A DNA stretch of 64,000 bases from JAKAFX01 sp049965715. GTDB lineage: Archaea > Thermoplasmatota > Thermoplasmata > Thermoplasmatales > Thermoplasmataceae. Below the pieces are notes generated by a model. The model was not told the DNA's origin. It worked only from the letters and a program-made list of their open reading frames with translations, and did not search any database. The first letter of the stretch is position 1; the number at the start of each line of letters is the position of its first letter. A program made the translations under genes and the position numbers. Location: positions 8,644 to 72,643 of the forward strand of contig JBMFWA010000008.1 of assembly GCA_049965715.1 (NCBI GenBank), in the 5' to 3' direction. Shown here one piece after another: positions 25,826 to 35,388 of the stretch.

Positions 25826-26504
25826 AAGTGATCTCCCTGCCCACCTGAGCAACTATAACCTCGGATGATCCCCGTTCCTTCACCAATCTGCTGAAAAGCA
25901 TAGGGTCCGCCTTGATCAGATCAAATGTATTATAGTGCATTGGAATGGTATATTTTGACCGTATCATTCCCGTGGCATATGCAGCCTCCTCAGGGCCCAT
26001 GGTATAGTGCCCGCCTATGGGCAACAGTGACACCTGCGGCTTGTAGAAATCACCCACGACTTCCATATCCTTGACGATTCCAGTATCACCCGCGTGATAA
26101 ATCCTGAAATTGTTTCCGATCACGACACCCATCGGCGGACCTGCATACGCACCATTATAGCTGGAACTGTGGTATGCTGGAACTGCGCTGATCTTTATTC
26201 CCTTGACCGTCGCGGAACCACTAATATTTATGTCGTGAGCCTTCAACCAGTCGTTCTTTTCTGAAAGCGCCCACGCAAGTTCAACCATTGTGACAAGTTC
26301 TGCAGAGTTGGCCTTGCAAATCTCTATTGCATCCCCAAGATGATCAGAATGAGCATGCGTTACCACAACCACATCGGCCTTCACGTCCGAAGGCTTGATG
26401 TCTGCAAGGGGATTTCCGTTGAGAAAAGGGTCCACTATGATCTTCGTACCCATATCAATGCTGAAGCACGCATGACCGTGCCATGTGAGACCTATTTTCG
26501 TCAT
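25797..26504 (-). CDS. Metallo-beta-lactamase-fold hydrolase (UPF0173 type)
   Basis: About 235 residues. Motifs: WHGHACFSID at the N-terminus, IVDPFLNGNPLA, the metal-binding THAHSDHLGD, YHAGDTG and a late MHYNTF histidine. This is the compact MBL-fold family often labelled UPF0173, with two likely metal ions; the physiological substrate is unknown. ATG 26504 fits the family start; a TTG at 26522 would add six residues. It overlaps the methyltransferase gene by 29 nt, so the two are probably co-expressed. Confidence 0.85.
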   Translation of the reverse strand: MTKIGLTWHGHACFSIDMGTKIIVDPFLNGNPLADIKPSDVKADVVVVTHAHSDHLGDAIEICKANSAELVTMVELAWALSEKNDWLKAHDINISGSATVKGIKISAVPAYHSSSYNGAYAGPPMGVVIGNNFRIYHAGDTGIVKDMEVVGDFYKPQVSLLPIGGHYTMGPEEAAYATGMIRSKYTIPMHYNTFDLIKADPMLFSRLVKERGSSEVIVAQVGREITFDESGKRLV

Positions 26505-26604
26505 AAATTGCGATAAGTTCAAAGAGTAAAAAGTTATTGTTTCAATCTGTTTAAAATAATGATTAATTTCCGGCCCTTCGTCCTCAGGCCGGAACTTTGT
26601 AAAT

Positions 26605-27537
26605 TTATTTTATGGTTTCAACAATTTTTTCAGAAAATGTCTTCATGGGATCGACTAATGTATAGCCTTCCTTGTCTGATATCTTCTGATCAGATGGAGG
26701 ATTCTCCAGATATCTGGGGACGTACTCGTTGATCCTCTTGGGGAAACTTGGTATATTGTTGTTCTCATAGAATATTCCGGTTGGAATTTTATCCTCCCAT
26801 TCACCCGCCTTTGCATAAGCTCTCTGGAAGACCTCTTCCAGGTTAGAATCATCATTTTTCACGACAGGATCCCAGGTTTTGTCATCCTCCAGTCTGTAAA
26901 CACGCTTCCTGTACCATTCCATTGTGTTTATGTTGTTGTATGTTGGGCATGGCTGAAGTACATCAATAAGAGACGATCCCTCGTGCTGTATACCCCTTTT
27001 GATTATTTCTTTGAGCTGCTTCCCGTCAAAAGAGAATCCTCTTGCGACAAACGAATATCCGCTGGTGAGCGCAAGAGAGATCGGGTTCACTCTTCCAAAC
27101 ATATTTGGTTTTGTGAGACTCTTCGTTCTCTGTCCCATCTGCATTGTTGGAGCAGCCTGTCCCTTGGTGAGTCCGTATACTTCGTTATCAAAGAGTATCA
27201 CTGTTAACCCGGTATTTCTCCTTCCCTCTCCCACAAAGTGCCCCGCACCTATACTCATCAGGTCGCCATCGCCGCCAGTAACCAAGACTTTCAGTTTAGG
27301 ATTTGAAAGTTTCACTCCGGTCGCATAGGGGATTGAACGGCCATGCAGTGTATGTGCACCAGCCACGTTTATGTAATGTGGAGTCTTACCCGAGCATCCA
27401 ATGCCTGATACTACCACAACATCATTAGCTCCAAAGTTTAATTCGGTCAGTGCCTGCTGTATTGAATTCAAAATACCGAAATCACCACATCCAGGGCACC
27501 AGTCTATCGCAACATCGCTTCTGAAATTATGCGCCAT
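26605..27537 (-). CDS. 2-Oxoacid:ferredoxin oxidoreductase, beta subunit
   Basis: TPP- and [4Fe-4S]-bearing subunit that decarboxylates 2-oxoacids (2-oxoglutarate or pyruvate) to acyl-CoA and reduces ferredoxin. Cys14, Cys17 (WCPGCGDFG), Cys48 (GIGCSG) and Cys197 (QPCPTY) match the cluster ligands of the two-subunit Sulfolobus enzyme as I remember them. TPP binding is by GGDGDLMSIG with FDNEVYGLTKGQ. The start overlaps the end of the alpha subunit gene by 11 nt. Confidence 0.92.
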   Translation of the reverse strand: MAHNFRSDVAIDWCPGCGDFGILNSIQQALTELNFGANDVVVVSGIGCSGKTPHYINVAGAHTLHGRSIPYATGVKLSNPKLKVLVTGGDGDLMSIGAGHFVGEGRRNTGLTVILFDNEVYGLTKGQAAPTMQMGQRTKSLTKPNMFGRVNPISLALTSGYSFVARGFSFDGKQLKEIIKRGIQHEGSSLIDVLQPCPTYNNINTMEWYRKRVYRLEDDKTWDPVVKNDDSNLEEVFQRAYAKAGEWEDKIPTGIFYENNNIPSFPKRINEYVPRYLENPPSDQKISDKEGYTLVDPMKTFSEKIVETIK

Positions 27538-29425
27538 TTGTCAACACCACCTTTTTCACACCATTTTTGTAAATCTTGTTAACCGCTTCGACGAGTTCGT
27601 CTTCTGTCACGTGTCTTCCGTTGTATTTGAGTATATAGTTGCTGATTTTCAAGCCAGTATTCTGGGTAATCACCTTGGAGGCCTGCGCTGTCATATTGCT
27701 TTCCACATCAATGACCATTTTGCTGGAGGAAAGAAAATCATGTACAAAATCTGACGGGAAAGGTATGAACATCTTAAGGTAAAGGAAATTGCTGCTTATT
27801 CCCATTTTCTTCAGTTCGTTCATCGCATCCAGTATGGGTCCTTTCTGTGATCCCCATGATACAAATGTGATATCTGATTTCTTGTCTCCAAATACAACCG
27901 CCTTGTCCTCAAGGGGAATTTCCTTCTCTGCAGTCTCGAGTTTCCTGAATCTCTTTTCCATCTGCAAATCTCTCATTCTTGTATCTTCTGTGACATGCCC
28001 TGTCTCATCATGTTCATCGCCGGTAAGCCAGAATATGTTCTTGCCGAAAGCTCCCATTCTCGATATGCCGCTGGAAGTGTCGAGACTGAATCTCTTGAAT
28101 CCATCATTCTGTGGAACAATTTCAGGAATTTCCAGTTTGACACGCCTGGTATCTATCCCGTCCAAAATTTCTGATGTATTGGCGAGATTCTTATCGATCA
28201 AATGTATAACCGGCACCTGATATTTCTGAGCATAATTCAGTGCCTTCATGGAATCGTATATGGTTTCCTCTACATCGCCTGAGGTTATTACAATTCTTGG
28301 AAATTCACCATGGCCTGCGTGCATTGCAAATAAAAGGTCAGCCTGGCCGTTCCTTGTAGGAAGTCCAGTACTTGGCCCGCCGCGCTGATAGAGAGTTACA
28401 ACAAGTGGCACCTCATCCATTCCTGAAAAGGATATCGCTTCAGACATCAAGGAAAAACCTGGGCCACTGGTCGCAGTTGCGCTCCTTGATCCGGTGAGAG
28501 CAGCGCCTGTTGCCATTGTTATTGCGGACAGCTCATCCTCCGTCTGGACCACAACAACTCCTCCCTTGCTCAGCTGATCCACCTCATTCTCAAGCCACTT
28601 CAGGTCCTCATGTTCCTCCATAATGGTGCTCTCATCGGATGCAGGAGTTATGGGGTAGTATGTCTGGAATCTAAGCCCCCCCATTATCTTGCCTATAGCA
28701 GCCCCATCGTTGCCTGTAAGTATTATCCTTGATTCCCTGTGCATTTTTTTAATCTTCCGTCCAACAAGTTTGTTGGATTCGCAGTATTCGTATGCTTTGT
28801 CAACCACAGCAAGGTTTGTTTTAAGAACTGACTCCTTGTTGCCAAATACGTATCTGATTGCATCTTCCATTGAACTCTTCTCAATGCCTACAAGGCTCAT
28901 CGTGACAGCAGCACCGAATGTGTTGAAATAACGTGTTGTTGGACCGTCACTGACAACGGGTGATAGAACTGAGTCGAATGGAATTGGAACAAGTTTGCCT
29001 CCCTTTTTCTGCATGTATTCAAGCATTCCTTTCACTGTCGTTTGAAATCCAGCTTTTTCAAGAGTTTCCTTAATTCCCTTCTGGGTATCCCTCATTATCA
29101 TTCTTGCCTGCCCCAGATCAGATCCTTCGAATGCGCTGTCATAAATAACCATAGTACCCTTTGAAACGTCCTCGTGATGCTCAAAGATTGTGTCTGGATC
29201 AAGAGCGACCAGCAGGTCCGCGGGATACTTCAGGGATCTGACTTTATCATCCTTTGATCTTATGTGTACATAGCTGTGTCTTCCTTTTATGTTAGAGTGG
29301 AACTCCCTCACAGAAAACACGTCCATTCCGGCATACGCGAAAGCTCTTATAATCATGTTGGCCGAGGTGTCTATTCCTCCACCCTGCGGCCCACCTATTA
29401 CGATGTTGATGTCTAACTGGCCCAT
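27527..29425 (-). CDS. 2-Oxoacid:ferredoxin oxidoreductase, fused gamma-alpha subunit
   Basis: 632 residues. Residues 1-190 are the gamma domain (IGGPQGGGIDTSANM, FSVREFHSNIKGRHSY); the rest is the alpha chain with the YPITPASDES motif at 257-261 onward, typical of the crenarchaeal-type two-subunit enzyme. With the beta gene it forms a complete enzyme that needs no separate ferredoxin-like delta subunit. Substrate range (2-oxoglutarate, pyruvate) cannot be fixed from sequence alone. Confidence 0.92.
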   Translation of the reverse strand: MGQLDINIVIGGPQGGGIDTSANMIIRAFAYAGMDVFSVREFHSNIKGRHSYVHIRSKDDKVRSLKYPADLLVALDPDTIFEHHEDVSKGTMVIYDSAFEGSDLGQARMIMRDTQKGIKETLEKAGFQTTVKGMLEYMQKKGGKLVPIPFDSVLSPVVSDGPTTRYFNTFGAAVTMSLVGIEKSSMEDAIRYVFGNKESVLKTNLAVVDKAYEYCESNKLVGRKIKKMHRESRIILTGNDGAAIGKIMGGLRFQTYYPITPASDESTIMEEHEDLKWLENEVDQLSKGGVVVVQTEDELSAITMATGAALTGSRSATATSGPGFSLMSEAISFSGMDEVPLVVTLYQRGGPSTGLPTRNGQADLLFAMHAGHGEFPRIVITSGDVEETIYDSMKALNYAQKYQVPVIHLIDKNLANTSEILDGIDTRRVKLEIPEIVPQNDGFKRFSLDTSSGISRMGAFGKNIFWLTGDEHDETGHVTEDTRMRDLQMEKRFRKLETAEKEIPLEDKAVVFGDKKSDITFVSWGSQKGPILDAMNELKKMGISSNFLYLKMFIPFPSDFVHDFLSSSKMVIDVESNMTAQASKVITQNTGLKISNYILKYNGRHVTEDELVEAVNKIYKNGVKKVVLTNGA

Positions 29426-29756
29426 ATTAAACTAGGGGTCATTACATAGCGATTAAAATAGTTTGTTTAGAAACGTGAACTACACCTCAAAATTACGAGA
29501 TTCACATACAATACATTATAATTCGACTTTATATATATCAAATTCATCGGTGAATTTACACAACATGTGACAGGAATAACGAAATCTGCCCTTTCGATTC
29601 TCATCATATTCCCATATCTGCAAAGTCTATTTTCATAAGGTCCTGCCATATTTGACGTGTCTGAAATCTTCTGTTCTATGATCTTCGGATTATCAGTAAT
29701 AAGCCATGAGAATGAAGATACAAAAGAATTTTAATCTAAATGACCATGATGAATTG

Positions 29757-30914
29757 ATGAAAACAACAATTAGCCACATCAAAGCGGATATAGGGAGTTT
29801 ACCCGGCCATACAGTAGTTTTCCCTCCTGTGGTAGAGGAGGTAAAAAGATTTGTCAAGGAAAATTCGCGCAACCTTCTGAGTGACTTTTTTGTGTCACAC
29901 ATTGGCGATGACATTCAAATCACAATGATTCATAACAAGGGGATCAATTCACCGGAAGTCCACAAGCTTGCATGGGATGCTTTTAAATCAGGCACAGAAA
30001 TTGCCAAGAAAGCTGGGCTTTATGGTGCCGGACAGGATTTGCTAAAGGATGCTTTTTCTGGTAACATCAAAGGTATGGGCCCTGGGATAGCAGAGATGGA
30101 GATCACCCCGAGGAAGTCTGAGCCCTTTATCGTTTACATGATGGATAAGACTGAGCCTGGAGCGTTTAATTATCCCATATTCAAGATGTTTGCTGATCCT
30201 TTCAATACTCCCGGATTGGTCATCGATCCGAACATGCACGAGGGATTCATTTTTGAGATATGGGACATAGTTGAGGGTAAGAAAATAGAATTACCAACAC
30301 CGGAGTTGACCTATGATGTACTTGCAATGATAGGTTCCAAAAGCAGGTACGTGATAAAGAGGGTTTTCACTAAACCATCTCACGAAAAGCTGCCTGATGA
30401 AAATGTGGCAGTGATATCTACCGACAAGCTTTCGCTTATTGCCGGGGAATATGTCGGAAAGGATGACCCTGCAGGTATTGTAAGAATCCAATCAGGACTT
30501 CCCGCGTCAGGGGAATCCCTCGAAGCATTTTCCCATCCATTTCTGGTTTCTGGTTGGATGAGGGGATCATTCAACGGTCCGCTGATGCCAGTTGGAATGA
30601 AGGACTCCAAGATGACCAGGTTTGATGGCCCCCCAAGAGTGGTTGCACTTGGATTTGTCCTGAAAGACGGAAAGCTTTCCGGTCCGATTGATATGTTTGA
30701 CGATCCTGCATTTGACGGGGCAAGAAAAACCGCAGTCGATATAGTCGATTACCTGAGGAGGATGGGACCATTCGAGCCTCACAGGCTCCCTGACTCTGAG
30801 ATGGAGTATACAACTCTTCCCAAGGTGATTGCAAAGTTGCAGGGAAAGTTTGAAAGCATTGATTATCCAAAGAAGGGTAAGAAATTAAAGGAAAGCACAA
30901 GGGACATGGATTAA
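29757..30914 (+). CDS. fbp: Fructose-1,6-bisphosphate aldolase/phosphatase
   Basis: Bifunctional archaeal gluconeogenic enzyme that condenses triose phosphates and dephosphorylates the product. MKTTISHIKADIGSLPGH is the family N-terminus, so ATG 29757 is chosen, although the frame is open 17 codons further up. Other motifs: GDDIQITMIHNKG, GMGPGIAEMEITPRKSEP, the FNYPIFKMFADPFNTPGL lid loop, and DPAFDGARKTAVDIVDYLRRMGPFEPHRLP. It fits an organism that makes sugars from pyruvate, next to an oxoacid oxidoreductase. Confidence 0.92.
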   Translation: MKTTISHIKADIGSLPGHTVVFPPVVEEVKRFVKENSRNLLSDFFVSHIGDDIQITMIHNKGINSPEVHKLAWDAFKSGTEIAKKAGLYGAGQDLLKDAFSGNIKGMGPGIAEMEITPRKSEPFIVYMMDKTEPGAFNYPIFKMFADPFNTPGLVIDPNMHEGFIFEIWDIVEGKKIELPTPELTYDVLAMIGSKSRYVIKRVFTKPSHEKLPDENVAVISTDKLSLIAGEYVGKDDPAGIVRIQSGLPASGESLEAFSHPFLVSGWMRGSFNGPLMPVGMKDSKMTRFDGPPRVVALGFVLKDGKLSGPIDMFDDPAFDGARKTAVDIVDYLRRMGPFEPHRLPDSEMEYTTLPKVIAKLQGKFESIDYPKKGKKLKESTRDMD

Positions 30915-31146
30915 GATTTTATTTCTTAACCCATTTATCTCCATATTTTCAGGACACCTTTGAAATACACGGACCCATAATTCTAATAGTGATTTCTGAC
31001 ATAACCATCGTGTTCTTGACGTTTTGATTCAGTGAACAATTTTTCTGTTTCATTAGGAAATTGAAACCACCAAATAGCTATGACTGATTGTTCGGCTATC
31101 TGGAATATTTTCTAACAATGCAAGCTGATTATCCTGAGAACATGGA

Positions 31147-33120
31147 TCACTCCCTGGTATTTTTAAGGAAGTTGTCCATACTTACAACTTTCTTGGGTTT
31201 TGCGGAGTTTCTGCTTATCCTGTTCTTAACGAATCCCCTGACATCGTAGAAGAAAATATTGTCATAAGGGCAGGCTTCCACACAATCTCCTACCCCGACA
31301 CACTTGAACGCTTTAAATGAACCTTTCTTCAGGAATGACGCCCGCATATCTGTGAGACCCACAGGGCATGCAGAGGCACAGTCCACTGTTTTGCAAGTCG
31401 CACAGGTATTGGTATCTCTAACCTTTAGCCTGAAGAATCCCAGATATCCCATCAATTGATTGAACGACCCCCAGTAGCACCAGCCCTGAGTCACGCATGC
31501 ATAAGTTCCCATGAATGGGATCGATATAAACACGATATACCACATCAGATTGAACCAGATTATATAGACGAGTACAGAAATATCTGTGCCGAATATGGAG
31601 AACGAGATCAAACCGATCGAATTTAGATATGATACAATTGCGCTGAACAGTACAAAGACGGAAACCGAAATAACAGTAATTCTGAACCATGGCTTGATCT
31701 TCGAGGTCAGGGTCTTCCTGCCGAGTTTTGACGTTCGGTTATATTTCTTGAGAGAATCATAAAATGTTCCCTGATACATCAGTGGCGCGGTGCAGGTCAC
31801 GGAACATATCTGCCGTGCTCCGAACATAAGAGAAAGGGCGGCAGATACAATGTAAGTACCTATTATTCCGGAAAATAAAACGCTGCTCGTTACAGGACCA
31901 AGCGTGCCGATCCCCATGCTCCACCCGTAGGGTATATGTGGTAGATCAGACGAAATGGATGAGAAACTTGGCAGATAGATGCTGTATATGAAATAGGCGC
32001 CGATCATGAGAGCTATCCTTACCCTGTTTTCCCTGTTATGAGAACCAACCAGCTTTGATACCGCCAGAATGCCCATCTCCGTTCCCATCATGATGAGAAA
32101 CCAAGGGTTCGCGGTAACTGATACAAACACATCAAAGGCATCGTATAGAATGTAAATGTTTCCACCATTCTGCCATGGCAAAATAAGCGACGAGATGAAC
32201 CCTGATATACCCCTGCCAAGATCGCCGGACGCTATAGCCAGTACGCCCCCCATGAACCATTCCATCACGAATGTCAGCAATATGAATGAAAAGGACCACT
32301 TCTGATTGTCAAGATAATTTGTTTCTGCACCTCCTTTGCCTCCAGTCGACCGGTATATGAACCATACCATCCCTACCACAACGGATACATCGAAAATAAT
32401 CCAGGTGAAATATATCAGGTAGACAAACTCGCCGATCATCATCAGTGTGAACAGGATCATCATCTCAAGCGACAATGAGGTGTCCTGGGTCTTTCTCAAC
32501 CTCTGTCTGTAAAGTGTTTCATAAATCAGAACGGTCGAAAGTATCATCACCACTGCGGTTTCCCAGATAGAAACGTTTACGTATGCCGGATTGCCTGGAA
32601 ATGCTATGGGCATGAATGCCATCATGAGCAGAAACGCCAGGAGATAATTCCGCTGTGTGCTGAAATATGTCCTGAGAATTTTTCTGTTCTCATCCCTGTT
32701 CCTGTACAATACAGAAAAAGCCATTTCAGACAGCATTACGTAAGCGAACCATGGGTTTTCCACTGCCTGACTTATATCCACTCCATGGTTGTATGTCCAG
32801 GCAATGAAAAATGCCCCCATTGCGATTTCTGAGAATACCATTATCAGACCGAATACAAGAAGCCCGGTTTTTCTCTTGAGTTCTTTCTTAGTCAGTACAG
32901 GAAAAAGGCCCAGTGACATATATGCAGCATTAATGAAAATAAGAGGCAGTATGGAAGTATGGACTATGAATGCATAACCAAGGATATTCATCAAGCCCAT
33001 CATTCCAGATATGTAGATCCCGAGAGTGGTACTCCCACTGTTTTTGAGATCGTAAATGATCAGAATGTTTACCGCAGCCATGAATGCTGCGATAATGATC
33101 TGCGCATAAATCAGGACCAT
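31147..33120 (-). CDS. Membrane protein with two repeated modules fused to a NapH-like iron-sulfur domain
   Basis: 657 residues, about 16 hydrophobic segments. Two stretches share a motif set: SEIAMG (97-102), ENPWF (121-125), SEM (131-133), and again MEWFMG (286-291), ANPWF (337-341), TEM (347-349). From about residue 455 the sequence resembles NapH-type membrane ferredoxins: YACVTQGWCYWG, then Cys573, 576, 581 and 585 (one full [4Fe-4S] site, ending CPVG) and Cys607, 613, 617 (CVGVGDCVEACP, one ligand short of the usual four). It probably passes electrons at the membrane; donor and acceptor are unknown. The next gene upstream has one more module copy. Confidence 0.75.
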   Translation of the reverse strand: MVLIYAQIIIAAFMAAVNILIIYDLKNSGSTTLGIYISGMMGLMNILGYAFIVHTSILPLIFINAAYMSLGLFPVLTKKELKRKTGLLVFGLIMVFSEIAMGAFFIAWTYNHGVDISQAVENPWFAYVMLSEMAFSVLYRNRDENRKILRTYFSTQRNYLLAFLLMMAFMPIAFPGNPAYVNVSIWETAVVMILSTVLIYETLYRQRLRKTQDTSLSLEMMILFTLMMIGEFVYLIYFTWIIFDVSVVVGMVWFIYRSTGGKGGAETNYLDNQKWSFSFILLTFVMEWFMGGVLAIASGDLGRGISGFISSLILPWQNGGNIYILYDAFDVFVSVTANPWFLIMMGTEMGILAVSKLVGSHNRENRVRIALMIGAYFIYSIYLPSFSSISSDLPHIPYGWSMGIGTLGPVTSSVLFSGIIGTYIVSAALSLMFGARQICSVTCTAPLMYQGTFYDSLKKYNRTSKLGRKTLTSKIKPWFRITVISVSVFVLFSAIVSYLNSIGLISFSIFGTDISVLVYIIWFNLMWYIVFISIPFMGTYACVTQGWCYWGSFNQLMGYLGFFRLKVRDTNTCATCKTVDCASACPVGLTDMRASFLKKGSFKAFKCVGVGDCVEACPYDNIFFYDVRGFVKNRISRNSAKPKKVVSMDNFLKNTRE

Positions 33121-33219
33121 TATTTTGTATCCCGTATTCCTATATTAAACTGAATTTTACCGTAGGACGACTAATATGATGTATTTCTATCTGTCAGTAG
33201 ATCACAGTTGCTGCTATCC

Positions 33220-34215
33220 CTAGATTAGAGAAGGCACGAAATAAACTGCTATGGACATAACAGAAAGAAGACCGGATATGAAGGTAAACACCAGCACCGT
33301 ACCGACCACCCTATTGTCTAACACCCTCAGTGGCGATATTATTTGTTTGTCCCTGCGCCTTACTGTAAGGATAAAATAAAAACCCATTGACACAAGCATT
33401 GAGAAAGCATTAACTATCCATGATGACATTGATGAGAACGGATTCAATGCACCGACAAACAGGCCGGCTGATATAAAGGCGTAGATTGCAAACAGAGCTG
33501 TAAGAACCGGAACGTCGCTCTCATAAAATATGGAAATTTTTCTTGATATCAGTACCACGACAGCAACCATGTAAAGAAGCATTACAGCTGCGCTAGCAAT
33601 GAGTCCTATGGGAACAAGGCTTCCGATTCCGCCTATTGCCGGGTCTGCGATTCCCATAAAAAGTATGGATGTGAATATTAAAGCATAGAAAATCCTGGGC
33701 TTAATAAGGAAGATCAGGAATATCATTTCTGCTGCCATCGGCACGATGAAAAACACCGAATTTATGCCTGTGCTCATCGCCTGTATGAACCCGAATACCG
33801 TATCCCTTCCACCTGTGGCAGCATCTATGCCATAGGCAAGTATGTAGGAAAAAACCCCCATGGATATCTCGTTCCATAACAGCAGCAGTACTATGGCATA
33901 ATAACCTGCTCCGGAAATTGAAAATTTGGTCTCGGAAGTAACCATCCATAGTAAAGCTGAAACAACAATAGCCATGGTAAACATTGAGAAGCTCAGAGCA
34001 AGAATCGTGTCAAAGAAATTGTAAGGTGTTGAAACATAAATTGTGAAAGAACCAAGCATACCTGCCATCATGGTGAGGATTATGGCAACAAAGGAATAAT
34101 TCCTGAACTGAAATGCCTCTGATTTTTCAATGGTGTAATAGACAAAATAGGTGATAATCAGAGTCATGATCGCTTCGATAAATATTATGAGGAGGAGATT
34201 ATGCACTTTCTCCAA
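33220..34215 (-). CDS. Membrane protein sharing the repeated module of its neighbour
   Basis: 331 residues, about nine hydrophobic segments and few soluble loops. NEISMG (115-120), INSVF (151-155) and AEM (162-164) line up with the twice-repeated motifs of the downstream 657-residue protein. No Cys clusters or paired histidines of a heme protein stand out. It is 99 nt upstream of the larger gene in the same direction, so the two likely form one membrane complex. I do not recognise the family. Confidence 0.7.
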   Translation of the reverse strand: MEKVHNLLLIIFIEAIMTLIITYFVYYTIEKSEAFQFRNYSFVAIILTMMAGMLGSFTIYVSTPYNFFDTILALSFSMFTMAIVVSALLWMVTSETKFSISGAGYYAIVLLLLWNEISMGVFSYILAYGIDAATGGRDTVFGFIQAMSTGINSVFFIVPMAAEMIFLIFLIKPRIFYALIFTSILFMGIADPAIGGIGSLVPIGLIASAAVMLLYMVAVVVLISRKISIFYESDVPVLTALFAIYAFISAGLFVGALNPFSSMSSWIVNAFSMLVSMGFYFILTVRRRDKQIISPLRVLDNRVVGTVLVFTFISGLLSVMSIAVYFVPSLI

Positions 34216-34356
34216 TAGAAATGTTGTTTAATAACATTCCCAGATATAACCGGTCCCTCTGCATTATATAGCATTAGGACCTTCAGCCGTAACCAGCACA
34301 GATCTGTAAGATTTTTTTCATGAAATCCTGGTGCAGATCGTTTGCTGTGAGTGAGA

Positions 34357-34369
34357 TATTTATTTATAT
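34357..34369 (+). promoter_or_regulatory. TATA box of the L40e-PurQ operon
   Basis: TATTTATTTATAT lies 67-79 nt before the L40e ATG. Transcription would start near 34390-34395, leaving a leader of about 45 nt that carries an ATTCATTCATTCAG repeat and a six-codon minigene (MQMSRR) just before rpl40e. Confidence 0.45.
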
Positions 34370-34435
34370 TGCCCGGGATTAACGGATAGGTTCATTCATT
34401 CAGATTGAATGCAGATGAGTAGAAGGTAAATTAAT

Positions 34436-34585
34436 ATGGCATTTCCAGAAGCGGTCGAGAGACGGTTGAACAAAAAAATATGCATGCGTTGCGATGCCAG
34501 GAATTCCCCGAAGGCACTTCGTTGCAGAAAGTGTGGTTACACGGGCTTGAGAATGAAGGCCAAGGAGAGAAGGGGCGGCCAGTGA
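34436..34585 (+). CDS. rpl40e: Ribosomal protein L40e (eL40), 49 residues
   Basis: Small zinc-binding large-subunit protein. MAFPEAVERRLNKKICMRC is followed by RCRKCGYTGLRMKAKERRGG; the CxxC pairs (CMRC, CRKC) form the zinc ribbon and the sequence matches archaeal eL40 throughout. Its TGA overlaps the purQ GTG by 4 nt, so a ribosomal protein and a purine enzyme are translationally linked, as with rpl37e and purF. Confidence 0.94.
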   Translation: MAFPEAVERRLNKKICMRCDARNSPKALRCRKCGYTGLRMKAKERRGGQ

Positions 34586-35388
34586 GCTCACCCTCCGAAC
34601 GTTCAGGTAATTTTAAAGCGGCCATCCTGCGAATGGAGGGCACAAATTGTGAGGAGGAGTCTTTCTTCTCCCTCAAATATTCTGGCTTTGATCCAGAATA
34701 TGTCCACGTGAAGGAGATTGAATCAGGCAAACGGAAACTGGATGATTTTTCCCTGATTTTTATCCCCGGAGGTTTTTCTGGTGGGGATTATATCAGGGCG
34801 GGTGCCATATTCGGCGCCAGACTCCTTTCCTCCAGAGGGAAGGAATTGATGGATTATATAGAGAGTGAGAGACCGGTTATCGGAGTCTGCAACGGATTCC
34901 AGGTGTTGACGGAGATGGGCATTTTGCCCGACTCAGAAGGCAACACGGAGAGAGAGGTCGCTCTCACGGTAAACAAGTCCGGGCGTTTCGAATGCAGGTA
35001 TACTTATATCAGGATCAAATCAAAAAATGTGATTATGAAACAATTCTCCCGGCAGGATTCAACATGGCTGGTACCAGTTGCCCACAGTGAAGGGAGAGTA
35101 ATGTTTCATGACACTGATGGATACAATAAACTGGAGATGAATAACCAGATACCTTTTGTCTATTCTGCCCCTGACGGATCCAGCTCTGAGTATCCATGGA
35201 ACCCGAACGGATCATTCATGGGTATAGCAGGGATTTCCAACAGGAAGGGTAATGTGATAGGTCTTATGCCACATCCAGAGAGGATTTATTTTGACAATGG
35301 TCAAACAGGAAGATTTGGAAATAAACCTCAAACCTTCGGAAAACTGTTTTTTGATCAGCTCTACAAATATGTGGCTGACCTCAATTAG
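34582..35388 (+). CDS. purQ: Phosphoribosylformylglycinamidine synthase, glutaminase subunit
   Basis: Class I glutamine amidotransferase that supplies ammonia to PurL in purine synthesis. GVCNGFQVL carries the nucleophilic cysteine, FIPGGFSGGDYIRAGAI the family N-terminal motif, and GLMPHPERI the catalytic histidine. The open frame extends 34 codons upstream through rpl40e, but GTG 34582 gives the proper N-terminus (FKAAILRMEGTNCEEE) and overlaps the rpl40e stop by 4 nt after a purine-rich site. purL and purS are not in this window. Confidence 0.93.
   Translation: MSSPSERSGNFKAAILRMEGTNCEEESFFSLKYSGFDPEYVHVKEIESGKRKLDDFSLIFIPGGFSGGDYIRAGAIFGARLLSSRGKELMDYIESERPVIGVCNGFQVLTEMGILPDSEGNTEREVALTVNKSGRFECRYTYIRIKSKNVIMKQFSRQDSTWLVPVAHSEGRVMFHDTDGYNKLEMNNQIPFVYSAPDGSSSEYPWNPNGSFMGIAGISNRKGNVIGLMPHPERIYFDNGQTGRFGNKPQTFGKLFFDQLYKYVADLN

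Noticed and set aside
34480..34581. Upstream extension of the purQ frame
   Set aside because: It overprints rpl40e; the GTG at 34582 matches the family N-terminus and the stop/start overlap.
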